Below, one piece after another: positions 24,962-34,358 of a stretch of 47,840 nucleotides of DNA. Made by a program: the position numbers and the translations under genes. Positions within the stretch are counted from its first letter, which is position 1; every line of letters starts with the position of its first letter. Source of the DNA: Allosediminivita pacifica (GTDB lineage: Bacteria > Pseudomonadota > Alphaproteobacteria > Rhodobacterales > Rhodobacteraceae); the NCBI RefSeq assembly GCF_003054175.1, contig NZ_QBKN01000032.1:1-47840 (forward strand), written 5' to 3'. A model generated the notes under the pieces. The model ran no database searches, was not told the origin of the DNA, and saw only the letters and a list, made by a program, of their open reading frames with translations.

Positions 24962-26077
24962 TCAGCCCGCTTCCTGAGCACGCATGAGCGCGCGCGGCAG
25001 GGCGGTTGCAAGGGCATCGAGGTCGGCGGGCGTGCCGGCCGAGATCCGGATGCAGCGGTCCAGCGGCGCCACGCCGGGCATCCGCACGAAGATCCCCTCG
25101 TCCAGAAGCGCACTGAGGACCTTACGCGCAAAATCGCCGTCCCGCCCGCAGTCGATGGCCACGAAATTGGTGGCCGAGGGCAGGGGGACGAGCCCGTTTT
25201 CGATGGCGATCTCGCCTATGCGCGCCTTGGCCTCTTCGACAAGGCGCAGGACCTCCTCCAGCCAGGTGTCGTCGTCGAGCGCGGCCAGCGCGCCGACCTG
25301 CGCGGGGCGGTTCATCTCGAAGTGGTTGCGGACCCGGTCGAAGGCGCGGATCAGCCCCGGCGCGCCGATGGCATAGCCCACCCGTGCGCCCGCCATGCCG
25401 TAGGCCTTGGAGAAGGTGCGGAAACGGATCACGCGCGGATCGTCGAAGGCCACCGGCAGGGCCGTGCCCTCGGGGGCGAATTCGATATAGGCCTCGTCCA
25501 GAGCAAGGATGCAGCCCTCGGGAAGAGCGGCCAGAGCGCGTTCAAGCCCCTGGCCCTCGTGCCAGCTGCCCATCGGGTTGTCGGGATTGGCAAGGTAGAC
25601 GATTTTCGCGTCGACCTCGGCGGCCTTGGCGAAAAGCGCCTCGGCATCCTCGCGGTCGTCGCGGTAGGGCACCTTGTGCAGCTCTCCGCCAAAGCCCACC
25701 ACGTGGTAATTGAAGGTGGGGTAGGCGCCCTCCGAAGTCACCACCGCGTCGCCGGGCGCCACCAGCAGCCGCACGAGGTTGCCCAGCAGGCCGTCGATGC
25801 CCGCGCCGCCCATCACGAGGTTCTCGGGCGCGCACCCCAGACGTTCCGACAGGGCACCCTTCAGGTCGTGCTGCGTGGCGTCGGCATATTTCCAGACGTC
25901 GGCGGCCTCGTCCTGCATGGCGGCGATGGCAAAGGGCGAAGGGCCGAAGACGGATTCGTTCGCGCCGAGCCGGGCCGAGAACCGCGCACCGCGGTCGCGC
26001 TCCATGCCCTCGGGGCCGACGAAGGGCACGGTTTCGGGAAGGCGGGCGATCAGGTCGGTGAAGCGGGGGCCGGTCAT
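24962..26077 (-). CDS. HisC-like pyridoxal-phosphate aminotransferase
   Basis: A 371-aa class I/II aminotransferase. The PLP lysine lies in RTFSKAYGMAGARVGY, the Asp in LALDEAYIEF, and a C-terminal substrate Arg in CIRISAGTP, all as in histidinol-phosphate aminotransferase. It is far from the his genes of this window and could be a HisC paralogue acting on aromatic or other amino acids. The ATG at 26077 is preferred over a TTG six codons upstream; neither has a strong ribosome binding site. Confidence 0.85.
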   Translation of the reverse strand: MTGPRFTDLIARLPETVPFVGPEGMERDRGARFSARLGANESVFGPSPFAIAAMQDEAADVWKYADATQHDLKGALSERLGCAPENLVMGGAGIDGLLGNLVRLLVAPGDAVVTSEGAYPTFNYHVVGFGGELHKVPYRDDREDAEALFAKAAEVDAKIVYLANPDNPMGSWHEGQGLERALAALPEGCILALDEAYIEFAPEGTALPVAFDDPRVIRFRTFSKAYGMAGARVGYAIGAPGLIRAFDRVRNHFEMNRPAQVGALAALDDDTWLEEVLRLVEEAKARIGEIAIENGLVPLPSATNFVAIDCGRDGDFARKVLSALLDEGIFVRMPGVAPLDRCIRISAGTPADLDALATALPRALMRAQEAG

Positions 26078-26198
26078 GGATGAAATATGCAGCAACTCTG
26101 GGATGGCGCAACGACGATCTGTCGCCGCTGCGGAAGGGTCATAGAGTGGCGGCCTTGCCGGAAGGTTTCGACGGGCGCAAGAGGGCCCGTCATGCGGT

Positions 26199-26834
26199 TC
26201 AGCGGGTGATGACCGGCGCGGTTCCGACGGTTGTGTCGTCTTCGAGCGCGGAGACGAGGTAATGCGCCACGTCCGACCGGCTGATGAGCCCCATGCGCCA
26301 GTCCGCGGGATCGGTCAGCACCTTGTAGCGGTGCGTCGCGCTGCCGTTGGTCAGGATCACCGGCCGTACCAGCGTCCACCGCAGGGCCGAGGCGCGGATC
26401 ATCTCTTCCTGACGGGTCTTGTCGGCGTAGGGCTTGCTGAAGATCACCGAATGGCCCAGCCGCTCGACGCTGCTCAGCGCGCTCCGGCTGTCGCCCGCGC
26501 CGATCCCTGTCACGCAGACAAGCCGGTCGGGGCCCTGCGATTCCATCAGCGGGATCAGGACCGATGTCGCGTCCGAGAAAAGCGTCACTTCCTGCCAGAG
26601 CATGGAAAAGCTCTCGTTGATGCCGAGCGCGAGGATCACCGCGTCGGTGCCCTCGAGCGCGCGGGCGACGTCCGCGGGGTCGGTGGCATCGCCTGCGAAG
26701 GGTTCGAGCCCGCGTTCCGGCGCGATGTTGTCTGCGCTGCGCGAGAAAGCGCGCACGCTGTGGCCGCGCCGCAGGGCTTCGCCCACCGCCGCGCGCCCGA
26801 TGCCGCGGCTCGCTCCGATCACCAGGATGTGCAT
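26199..26834 (-). CDS. NAD(P)-binding Rossmann-fold protein
   Basis: A 211-aa protein with an N-terminal dinucleotide motif GASRGIGRAAV (residues 7-17) and an atypical-SDR layout (NAD(P)H-binding, NmrA-like). TLVRPVILTNG near residue 155 is the usual segment after the lost catalytic Tyr region. It may be a redox sensor or a reductase; the substrate is unknown. It is transcribed away from lolC. Confidence 0.78.
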   Translation of the reverse strand: MHILVIGASRGIGRAAVGEALRRGHSVRAFSRSADNIAPERGLEPFAGDATDPADVARALEGTDAVILALGINESFSMLWQEVTLFSDATSVLIPLMESQGPDRLVCVTGIGAGDSRSALSSVERLGHSVIFSKPYADKTRQEEMIRASALRWTLVRPVILTNGSATHRYKVLTDPADWRMGLISRSDVAHYLVSALEDDTTVGTAPVITR

Positions 26835-26930
26835 GGGTCACCTCCGAACGTGCTGGTCCTGCCCCTCGACATAGGTTGACCCCCCGGTGGCGACAGGCCA
26901 GTTTCGCGCGAATTCCGAAAAGAGGCCTCC

Positions 26931-28217
26931 ATGTCCCGCACCCCGCCACCCTTCGCGCCTTTCGAGTGGATGATCGCCTGGCGCTATCTGCGCGCCCGCC
27001 GCGCCGAGGGCGGGGTCAGTGTCATGACCTGGATCAGCCTCATCGGCATCACCCTCGCGGTCTTTGCGCTGGTGGCGACGCTGGCGGTGCGCTCGGGGTT
27101 CCGGACCGAGTTCGTGAACACGATCCTGGGCGCCAACGCCCATGTCACCGTCTACCCGACGAGCAGCCGCGACGAGGCGGGGCAGACAGTGCGGCTCATC
27201 CCCGACTACGACGAAATGGCAGTCCGTGTCTCCGAAGTGTCCGGCGTCACCCGCGTCGCACCGCTGGTGAAGGGGCAGGTCATGGCGGCGGCAAACAGCC
27301 GCAACGCGGGCGTCGAGGTCTTCGGCATCGCGCCGGAGGATCTCTCCGACATCCCGGCCGTTGCCGACCCCGAGACCGGGCGCGGGGATCTTTCGCGTTT
27401 CGGCGAGGGCATCGCCATCGGCTCGGGTGTGGCGCGCGAACTGGGCGTGGACGTGGGCGACGACGTGCGGCTGATTTCGCCCGACGGGGTCAAGACCGCC
27501 TTCGGCACCAGCCCGCGGATCAAGGCCTACGAGGTCACTTACGTCTTTACCGCCGGGCGGCTCGATATCGACCGCACACGGGTCTACATGCCCTTCGGCG
27601 AGGCGCAGCTCTACTTCAACCGCGAGGGGGCCGCGGATGAGCTCGAGGTGATCGTGTCGAACCCCGAGGAGGTCGGCGCGCTCACCGGGCCGATCCAGCA
27701 GGCCGCGGGTGCGGGCACGCTCATCTGGACCTGGCAGGACGCCTCGGGCGCGGCGTTGCAGGCCATCGCCATGCAGGACAACGCGCTTTTCATCCTGCTC
27801 GCCATCCTTGTGCTCATCGCGACCATGAACATCATCTCGGGGTTGGTGATGCTGGTGAAGAACAAGGGCCGCGACATCGGCATCCTGCGCACCGTCGGCC
27901 TGACCGAGGGCGCGATCATGCGCGTCTTCTTCATCGTCGGCGCTTCGATCGGAGTGATCGGCACCGTCGCGGGCGTGGCGCTGGGCGTGCTCTTCTCGCT
28001 CAACATCGAAAGCGTCTATGCCGTGGTCGACCTTGTCACCGGCAGCGGGCGCGATGCGCTGGAACGCTCGGGTTTCTTCTTCCCGCCGGCCGAACTGCGC
28101 TGGGGGGACCTCGCCAGCGCGGTGGCCCTCTCGCTGGGGCTCAGCTTCGTCATCACAATCTTTCCCGCCCGCCGCGCGGCGCGGCTGAACCCGGTGGAGG
28201 CGCTGCGCTATGAGTGA
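26931..28217 (+). CDS. lolC: lipoprotein-releasing ABC permease LolC/LolE
   Basis: A 428-aa inner-membrane protein with four membrane segments: one near residue 35, then a periplasmic domain of about 220 residues, then three near the C-terminus. The N-terminal [21 protein letters not shown] is the LolC/E family opening. Alphaproteobacteria often use one LolC-type subunit rather than LolC plus LolE. It extracts outer-membrane lipoproteins together with LolD, whose start overlaps this stop by 8 nt. Confidence 0.93.
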   Translation: MSRTPPPFAPFEWMIAWRYLRARRAEGGVSVMTWISLIGITLAVFALVATLAVRSGFRTEFVNTILGANAHVTVYPTSSRDEAGQTVRLIPDYDEMAVRVSEVSGVTRVAPLVKGQVMAAANSRNAGVEVFGIAPEDLSDIPAVADPETGRGDLSRFGEGIAIGSGVARELGVDVGDDVRLISPDGVKTAFGTSPRIKAYEVTYVFTAGRLDIDRTRVYMPFGEAQLYFNREGAADELEVIVSNPEEVGALTGPIQQAAGAGTLIWTWQDASGAALQAIAMQDNALFILLAILVLIATMNIISGLVMLVKNKGRDIGILRTVGLTEGAIMRVFFIVGASIGVIGTVAGVALGVLFSLNIESVYAVVDLVTGSGRDALERSGFFFPPAELRWGDLASAVALSLGLSFVITIFPARRAARLNPVEALRYE

Positions 28218-28893
28218 GACCGTCCTGAAGCTGAGCGGCATCGAGAAGGCCTACAAGCGCGGCCTGCCCGGCGAGGTGCATGTCCTGCGCGGCGTCGATC
28301 TGGAGATCGCCCGGGGCGAGGTGACGGCGCTGGTCGCGCCCTCCGGCGCGGGCAAGTCGACCCTGCTGCACATCGCGGGCCTGCTCGACCAGCCCGACAG
28401 CGGCCGCGTCGAGATCGCGGGCGAGCCCATGCAGGATGCCGCCGACCGCCACCGCACCCGGGTGCGCCGCGGCGCCGTGGGCTTCGTCTACCAGTTCCAC
28501 CACCTGCTGCCCGAGTTCACCGCGCTCGAGAACGTGGTCCTGCCGCAGCTCGCCGACGGCACGCCGCGCCGCGCGGCCGAAACCCGCGCGAAGGAGCTGC
28601 TCGACATCGTTGGCGTGCTGCCGCGTGCCGATCACCGTCCCGCGGCGCTTTCGGGCGGTGAACAGCAGCGCGTCGCCTTCTGCCGGGCCATGGCCAACAC
28701 GCCGAAGCTGCTGCTGGCGGACGAGCCCACCGGCAACCTCGACCCCGAGACATCGGACCGGGTCTTCGCCGCGCTGATGACGCTTGTGCGCGAGACGGGG
28801 CTCTCGGCCCTCATCGCCACGCACAACCTCGAGCTTGCCGCGCGCATGGACCGGCGGCTGCACCTGGAAACCGGCCACCTGCGCGAGGCCTGA
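28210..28893 (+). CDS. lolD: lipoprotein-releasing ABC ATPase LolD
   Basis: A 227-aa ATPase. Walker A is APSGAGKST near residues 42-50, the family motif [18 protein letters not shown] follows, then signature LSGGEQQR and Walker [12 protein letters not shown]. The Q-loop and the LolD motif are intact. It forms the energy subunit for LolC in sorting lipoproteins to the outer membrane. Confidence 0.95.
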   Translation: MSETVLKLSGIEKAYKRGLPGEVHVLRGVDLEIARGEVTALVAPSGAGKSTLLHIAGLLDQPDSGRVEIAGEPMQDAADRHRTRVRRGAVGFVYQFHHLLPEFTALENVVLPQLADGTPRRAAETRAKELLDIVGVLPRADHRPAALSGGEQQRVAFCRAMANTPKLLLADEPTGNLDPETSDRVFAALMTLVRETGLSALIATHNLELAARMDRRLHLETGHLREA

Positions 28894-29025
28894 CGGCAAA
28901 GGTGCGCCGCGCGACCTTCTGCCCCCTGTTTCCGTCTGCTACCGGCGTGATTCAGGTCAAGGCGACATCGGTCGGCGCCTGAGATCCTGCCGGCCAGACA
29001 TGATGACACGAGAGGGAGGATCAAG

Positions 29026-29439
29026 ATGTACAGGATCATGACCGCCGCCTGCGCCGGGGCGCTTGCCCTCGTCGCCTGCACCCAGGCCGAGATGCCCCAG
29101 CCGCAGGACGGCCGCGCGCTCTACATGCAGTACTGCGCCGCCTGTCACGGGCCCTCGGGCACCGGTGGCGGTGACTTGGCCGAGGAGATGGGGCTCGCCG
29201 CCGCCGACCTCACCCGCATCGCCGCGCGCAACGACGGGACCTTCCCGCGCGCTCAGGTTCTGTCCAAGATCGACGGCTATACCCACGAGGCCTACGACGG
29301 CCCGGGCATGCCCGAGTTCGGGGCGCTGCTGCAGGGGGACCTGATCCCGCTCGACACCGGTGACGGCACGCAGACGCCCACGCCGCGCCGCATGGTGGCG
29401 CTGCTGGAGTATCTCGAGAGCATCCAGACCGCGCCCTGA
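29026..29439 (+). CDS. cytochrome c-type lipoprotein
   Basis: A 137-aa small class I cytochrome c. A lipobox LALVAC (Cys about residue 18) predicts a lipid anchor, the heme site is CAACH near residues 37-41, and the axial Met is in GPGMPEF. Likely carries electrons in the periplasm. It has a strong site GAGGGAGG before the ATG. The partner oxidase or dehydrogenase is unknown. A second small lipoprotein gene follows. Confidence 0.85.
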   Translation: MYRIMTAACAGALALVACTQAEMPQPQDGRALYMQYCAACHGPSGTGGGDLAEEMGLAAADLTRIAARNDGTFPRAQVLSKIDGYTHEAYDGPGMPEFGALLQGDLIPLDTGDGTQTPTPRRMVALLEYLESIQTAP

Positions 29440-29491
29440 CGCCTTGCCGTGCCCCCGCCGCTGGGGCATCAAGGGGCTACAAGGAGCCGCC

Positions 29492-29776
29492 ATGCGCCAG
29501 TTTTCCGCCCTCGCAGGGGTGCTCGGCCTCTGCGCCTGCACCCAGTTCCCGGAGCTCGACGCGACGGCGACCCCCGGCGTGTCCGAGGCACCCTATCCGG
29601 AACTGCTGCCGCTTTCGGGGCTGCTGGATGCCCCGCCGCCCCGGGCGACGCCCGAGGTGGCCGAGGGGGTGGATGCGCGGACCGAGGCGCTGCGCCGCCG
29701 TGCGGATGCGCTGAGGGGCGAAGTGATCGATCCTGATGCGCGATCGCGCCTCGATGCCGGTGTCGACGCCTCCTGA
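29492..29776 (+). CDS. small lipoprotein of unknown function
   Basis: A 94-aa protein with lipobox LCAC at about residues 13-16 and a Pro/Ala-rich then Arg-rich tail. AAGGAGCC precedes its ATG. The C-terminal helix ARTEALRRRADALRGE looks like a short coiled coil. It lies 52 nt after the cytochrome and 74 nt before hom. No family is recognised with certainty. Confidence 0.65.
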   Translation: MRQFSALAGVLGLCACTQFPELDATATPGVSEAPYPELLPLSGLLDAPPPRATPEVAEGVDARTEALRRRADALRGEVIDPDARSRLDAGVDAS

Positions 29777-29850
29777 CCGCGCGTGGCGTTGCACATCCGG
29801 GGCGGGGGGGCTAAGCCCGCCAAGACCAACAAGCACAGGAGTGGGACAGC

Positions 29851-31137
29851 ATGACGGAACCTTTGCGCCTTGGAATCGCGGGTCTGGGCACCGTCGGTGC
29901 CGGGGTCGTCAAGATCGTCCGGCAGAAGGCCCAACTCCTTGCCGACCGCAGCGGCCGCCATGTCGAGATCAGCGCCGTCGCCGCCCGCAACCGCGACAAG
30001 GACCGCGGCGTCAGCCTCTCGGACTACGCCTGGGAAGACGACGCGGTAGCGCTGGCCACCCGTGACGACATCGACGTCTTCGTCGAACTCATGGGCGGCA
30101 GCGACGGTCCTGCCAAGGCCGCGACCGAGGCTGCGCTCAACGCCGGCAAGGACGTGGTGACCGCCAACAAGGCGCTGCTGGCCTACCACGGTCAGTCCCT
30201 TGCCGAACTGGCCGAGACCAAGGGCGCTGTGTTGCGCTTCGAGGCCGCCGTCGCTGGCGGCATCCCGATCATCAAGGCGCTGACCGAGGGGCTTGCCGGC
30301 AACGACATCCTGCGCGTCATGGGCGTGATGAACGGCACCTGCAACTACATCCTGACCCGCATGGAAGAGGCGGGGCTGACCTACCAGCAGGCCTTTGAGG
30401 AGGCAGACAGCCTCGGCTTCCTCGAGGCCGACCCCGAGCTCGACGTCGGCGGCATCGACGCGGGCCACAAGCTCGCGCTGCTCGCCTCCATCGCCTACGG
30501 CACGCAGGTCAACTTCGAGGCGGTGGAGCTCGAAGGCATCGGTCGCGTCACCATCGAGGACATCCGCCAGGCCGGCGACATGGGCTTCCGCATCAAGCTG
30601 CTGGGCGTCAGCCGCATGACCGGGCGCGGTCTCGAACAGACCATGGCGCCCTGCCTCGTTCCCGCGACCTCACCGCTGGGTCAGCTGTCGGGCGGCACCA
30701 ACATGGTGGTGGTCGAGGGCGACCAGGTCGGCCAGATCGTCATGCGCGGCGCCGGTGCGGGCGAGGGGCCCACGGCGAGCGCCGTGATGGGCGACATTCT
30801 CGACATCGCACGCGGCACGCGGCTCTCGACTTTCGGTCAGCCCGCCACCTCGCTGAAGCCCTGCACGCCCGCCCGCGCCACGACCTCGGCGCCCTATTAC
30901 CTGCGGATGTCGCTGCTGGACAAACCGGGTGCCTTGGCGCGGGTCGCCACCGTGCTGGGCGAGGCGGGGATCTCGATCAACCGCATGCGTCAGTACCGCC
31001 ACGACGAGAACACCGCGCCGGTCCTGATCGTCACCCACAAGACGACGCGCGCCGCGCTCGACGACGCCATTTCGGCGCTGCCTGCCACCGGAGTGGTCTC
31101 CGGCGAGCCGGTCGTGCTGCGCATCGAACAGGTCTGA
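29851..31137 (+). CDS. hom: homoserine dehydrogenase
   Basis: A 428-aa enzyme that reduces aspartate semialdehyde to homoserine for Met and Thr synthesis. An NAD(P) site GLGTVGAG (residues 11-18), catalytic segment VMNGTCNYILTRMEE, and EADPELDVGGIDAGHKLALL are the family hallmarks. A C-terminal ACT domain (about 350-428) suggests threonine feedback. AGGAGTGGGA precedes the ATG. glpX follows after an 82-nt gap with a hairpin. Confidence 0.96.
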   Translation: MTEPLRLGIAGLGTVGAGVVKIVRQKAQLLADRSGRHVEISAVAARNRDKDRGVSLSDYAWEDDAVALATRDDIDVFVELMGGSDGPAKAATEAALNAGKDVVTANKALLAYHGQSLAELAETKGAVLRFEAAVAGGIPIIKALTEGLAGNDILRVMGVMNGTCNYILTRMEEAGLTYQQAFEEADSLGFLEADPELDVGGIDAGHKLALLASIAYGTQVNFEAVELEGIGRVTIEDIRQAGDMGFRIKLLGVSRMTGRGLEQTMAPCLVPATSPLGQLSGGTNMVVVEGDQVGQIVMRGAGAGEGPTASAVMGDILDIARGTRLSTFGQPATSLKPCTPARATTSAPYYLRMSLLDKPGALARVATVLGEAGISINRMRQYRHDENTAPVLIVTHKTTRAALDDAISALPATGVVSGEPVVLRIEQV

Positions 31138-31147
31138 GCGGATATCG

Positions 31148-31176
31148 GCCGTGCCGCTCTTGTAACGCGGCACGGC
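31148..31176. terminator. hairpin after hom
   Basis: A perfect 10-bp stem GCCGTGCCGC/GCGGCACGGC with a 9-nt loop lies 10 nt after the hom stop. It lacks a T-run and may be a factor-dependent terminator or attenuator before glpX. Confidence 0.5.
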
Positions 31177-31219
31177 AGCGGGCTAGATCGCAGCAAGTGG
31201 CCATTTGAAGGATTTTCCC

Positions 31220-32194
31220 ATGTCGACCCCCACAGATTTCAATGACCGCATGCTTTCACTGGGCCTTGCCCGGGTCGCGGAACAGGCCGCCATCGCCAGC
31301 GCCGAATGGGTCGGTCGCGGCGACGAGAAGGCCGCCGACCAGGCCGCGGTCAACGCCATGCGCGAGCAGCTGAACCTGCTCGACATCAAAGGCGTGGTCG
31401 TCATCGGCGAGGGCGAGCGCGACGAGGCGCCGATGCTCTACATCGGCGAAGAGGTCGGCAACGGGAACGGCCCGGGCGTGGACATCGCGCTCGATCCGCT
31501 CGAGGGCACGACGCTCACCGCCAAGGACATGCCCAACGCGCTGACCGTGATCGCCATGGGCCCGCGCGGCTCGATGCTGCACGCTCCCGATGTCTACATG
31601 GACAAGCTGGCCGTGGGGCCGGGCTACCCCGAGGGCGTGGTCTCGCTCGACATGTCACCCTCCGAGCGCGTCACCGCTCTGGCCAAGGCAAAGGGCTGCG
31701 AAGAGCGTGACATCACCGTCTGCATTCTCGAACGGCCCCGCCACGAGGAGATGATCGCCGAGGTCCGCGCCACCGGCGCCGGGATCCGGCTCATCACCGA
31801 CGGCGACGTGGCCGGCGTCATGCACTGCGCCGAACCGCAGGTGACCGGCATCGACATGTACATGGGCTCCGGCGGCGCGCCCGAGGGCGTGCTTGCTGCC
31901 GCGGCGCTCAAGTGCATGGGCGGGCAGATCTTCGGCCGGCTCCTGTTCCGCAACGACGACGAGAAGGGCCGCGCCGCCAAGGCCGGGATCAGCGATCTCG
32001 ACAAGATCTACCGCCGCGACGACATGGTCACCGATCACGTGATCTTCGCCGCCACCGGCGTCACCAACGGCTCGCTCGTGCCGGGCCTCAAGCGCGAGGT
32101 CGGCTGGATCACCACCGAGACCATCCTGATGCGCTCCAAGACCGGCTCGGTCCGCCGCGTGATCTACCGCAACCCTTTCCAGCACAGCACCTGA
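31220..32194 (+). CDS. glpX: class II fructose-1,6-bisphosphatase
   Basis: A 324-aa GlpX-type phosphatase for gluconeogenesis. The metal and substrate motif DPLEGTTLTA (near residue 93) and the early VVIGEGERDEAPMLYIGE are intact. The start is the ATG at 31220, preceded by GAAGGATT; a TTG 5 codons upstream is unlikely. recJ follows after 55 nt. Confidence 0.95.
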   Translation: MSTPTDFNDRMLSLGLARVAEQAAIASAEWVGRGDEKAADQAAVNAMREQLNLLDIKGVVVIGEGERDEAPMLYIGEEVGNGNGPGVDIALDPLEGTTLTAKDMPNALTVIAMGPRGSMLHAPDVYMDKLAVGPGYPEGVVSLDMSPSERVTALAKAKGCEERDITVCILERPRHEEMIAEVRATGAGIRLITDGDVAGVMHCAEPQVTGIDMYMGSGGAPEGVLAAAALKCMGGQIFGRLLFRNDDEKGRAAKAGISDLDKIYRRDDMVTDHVIFAATGVTNGSLVPGLKREVGWITTETILMRSKTGSVRRVIYRNPFQHST

Positions 32195-32249
32195 TCGGAG
32201 GGCCCGCCGGCGTGCCCATGCAAATGCGACAAGGTGCGCCGGAGGCGCC

Positions 32250-34001
32250 GTGAGCTTTCTCGGCGTCGAACAGTCCCTGACCGGGCGCCGCTGGATCGGC
32301 CCGGCCCCCGAGCATGACCGGCAGGCCGAAGCTCTGCTTCAGGCCTGCGACCTGCCGCGTCCGCTCTGCGCCGTCCTCGCCCGTCTCGGCGTCCTGCCCG
32401 AGACGGCTGACGGTTTCCTCGAGCCCCGCCTCAAGGATCTGCTGCCCGACCCGCGGTCGCTCCTCGACATGGAAAAGGCCGCTGCGCGCTTCCTGCAGGC
32501 GGTGAAGCGGCGCGAACGCATCGCCATCTTCGCTGACTACGACGTCGACGGCGGCGCCTCGGCCGCGCTGCTGATCGACTGGCTGCGCGCCATGGGGCGC
32601 GAGGCCACGCTCTACATCCCCGACCGCATCGACGAGGGCTACGGCCCCAACGTGCCCGCCATGCGCGACCTCGCCGCGCGGCACGACCTGATCCTCTGCG
32701 TCGACTGCGGCACCCTCAGCCACGAGCCCATCGCCGCCGCGCAGGGGGCCGAGGTCGTCGTGCTCGACCACCACCTGGGCGGCGAGACGCTGCCCGACTG
32801 TCATGCCGTGGTGAACCCCAACCGACAGGACGAAAGCGGCGATCTCGCCCATCTCTGCGCCGCCACGGTGGTCTTCCTCATGCTGGTCGAGGCAGGCCGC
32901 CAGCTGCGCGAGGCGGGCGCGAAGGGCCCCGACCTCATGTCCATGCTCGACCTCGTGGCGCTCGCCACCGTGGCCGACGTGGCGCCGCTCGTCGGCGTGA
33001 ACCGGGCGCTGGTGCGGCAGGGACTCAAGGTCATGGGGCGGCGCAGCCGCCCGGGCCTCGTGGCGCTCGCCGATGTCGCGCGCCTCGACACCGCACCCGC
33101 GGCCTATCACCTCGGCTACGTCCTCGGCCCCCGCGTGAACGCCGGCGGCCGGGTGGGCGAGGCCGACCTGGGTGCCCGCCTGCTGGCCTGCACCTCCGAA
33201 CACGAAGCTAGGGCGCTGGCCGACAAGCTCGACCAGCTCAACACCGAACGGCGCGAGATCGAGGCCGCCGTGCGCGCCGCCGCGCTCGAACAGGCCGAAG
33301 CCCGCGGGCTCGACGCGCCGCTCGTCTGGGCGGCGGGCGAGGGCTGGCACCCCGGCGTGGTCGGCATCGTCGCCTCGCGCCTCAAGGAGCTCACCAACCG
33401 CCCGGCGGTGGTCATCGGTCTCGACGGGGGCGAGGGCAAGGGCTCGGGCCGCTCGGTCGCGGGCGTCGACCTCGGCGCGTCGATCCAGAAACTTGCCGCC
33501 GAGGGCGCGCTGCTCAAGGGCGGGGGGCACCGCATGGCCGCGGGCCTGACCGTCGCCCGGGACCAGCTCGAACCGGCCATGGAGCGCCTGACCGAGCTTC
33601 TGGCCAAGCAGGGCGCCGGCACCGCCGGTCCGGCAGACCTGCGCATCGACGGCATGATGATGCCCGGCGCCTGCAACGTGGACCTTGTCGAACAGCTCGA
33701 CCGCGCCGGTCCCTACGGGCAGGGCGCCTCCGCGCCGCGTTTCGCCATCACCGATGCACGCGTCGCCTATGCCCGGCAAGTGGGCTCGGGGCACCTCAAG
33801 CTGACGCTGGACGACGGGCTGGGCGCAAAGCTCGATGCCATCGCCTTCAACGCCTTTGACGGCCCGCTGGGTAAGGCGCTGAGCGCGGGGGCTGCCGGGC
33901 GATTCCACCTCGCGGGCCGACTCGAGGTCAACGAGTGGGGCGGCCGCCGCAGCGTGCAGCTGCGTCTCGACGATGCCGCGCCCGCGCAGCCGCCGGCTTG
34001 A
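32250..34001 (+). CDS. recJ: single-stranded-DNA exonuclease RecJ
   Basis: A 583-aa 5'-3' exonuclease of normal length. DHH-domain motifs FADYDVDGGASA, CVDCGT and VVLDHHLGG (the DHH triad) are followed by the DHHA1 region with GGGHRMAAG. It starts with GTG at 32250 after GGAGGCG. The enzyme acts in recombination and mismatch repair. Confidence 0.95.
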   Translation: MSFLGVEQSLTGRRWIGPAPEHDRQAEALLQACDLPRPLCAVLARLGVLPETADGFLEPRLKDLLPDPRSLLDMEKAAARFLQAVKRRERIAIFADYDVDGGASAALLIDWLRAMGREATLYIPDRIDEGYGPNVPAMRDLAARHDLILCVDCGTLSHEPIAAAQGAEVVVLDHHLGGETLPDCHAVVNPNRQDESGDLAHLCAATVVFLMLVEAGRQLREAGAKGPDLMSMLDLVALATVADVAPLVGVNRALVRQGLKVMGRRSRPGLVALADVARLDTAPAAYHLGYVLGPRVNAGGRVGEADLGARLLACTSEHEARALADKLDQLNTERREIEAAVRAAALEQAEARGLDAPLVWAAGEGWHPGVVGIVASRLKELTNRPAVVIGLDGGEGKGSGRSVAGVDLGASIQKLAAEGALLKGGGHRMAAGLTVARDQLEPAMERLTELLAKQGAGTAGPADLRIDGMMMPGACNVDLVEQLDRAGPYGQGASAPRFAITDARVAYARQVGSGHLKLTLDDGLGAKLDAIAFNAFDGPLGKALSAGAAGRFHLAGRLEVNEWGGRRSVQLRLDDAAPAQPPA

Positions 34002-34137
34002 CGACCTGCCACCCAAGCCACTGGGAAACTTGCGGTAATCCACCTTACGCAAGGTCGCGAAAAAGGGATGACGATTTCCTGAATTTTTGTCTTGCGCCCT
34101 CCGGCGGTATTTCTTAGAAGGCCCCTCACCACAGCGT

Positions 34138-34212
34138 GGCCCGTTCGTCTATCGGTTAGGACGCCAGGTTTTCAACCTGGAAAGAGGGGTTCGATTCCCC
34201 TACGGGCTACCA
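34138..34212 (+). tRNA. tRNA-Glu (TTC)
   Basis: Cloverleaf with acceptor GGCCCGT/ACGGGCT, anticodon loop TTTTCAA with TTC at 34171-34173, T-arm GGGGTTCGATTCCCC, discriminator A and encoded CCA. Length is 75 nt including CCA. A promoter-like TTGCGC/TATTTC pair precedes it by about 30-55 nt. Confidence 0.97.
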
Positions 34213-34358
34213 CTTATCCCCGTAAAAATTTGCCTATTTCGTCGCTTTGCACGACGTCATTCCCGACACCGAAGCGGCGTGTCTCGGGACTGCGCAACAT
34301 TGCGTTAAGGCCCCCTGCGCTAGAAGCCCCCGAGACCTTTCCTTCATGGGCGCCGCGG

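Noticed and set aside
34092-34358. N-terminal extension of the chemoreceptor by 89 codons
   Set aside because: It runs through tRNA-Glu, so it cannot be coding; the Met at 34359 directly precedes the first membrane helix.
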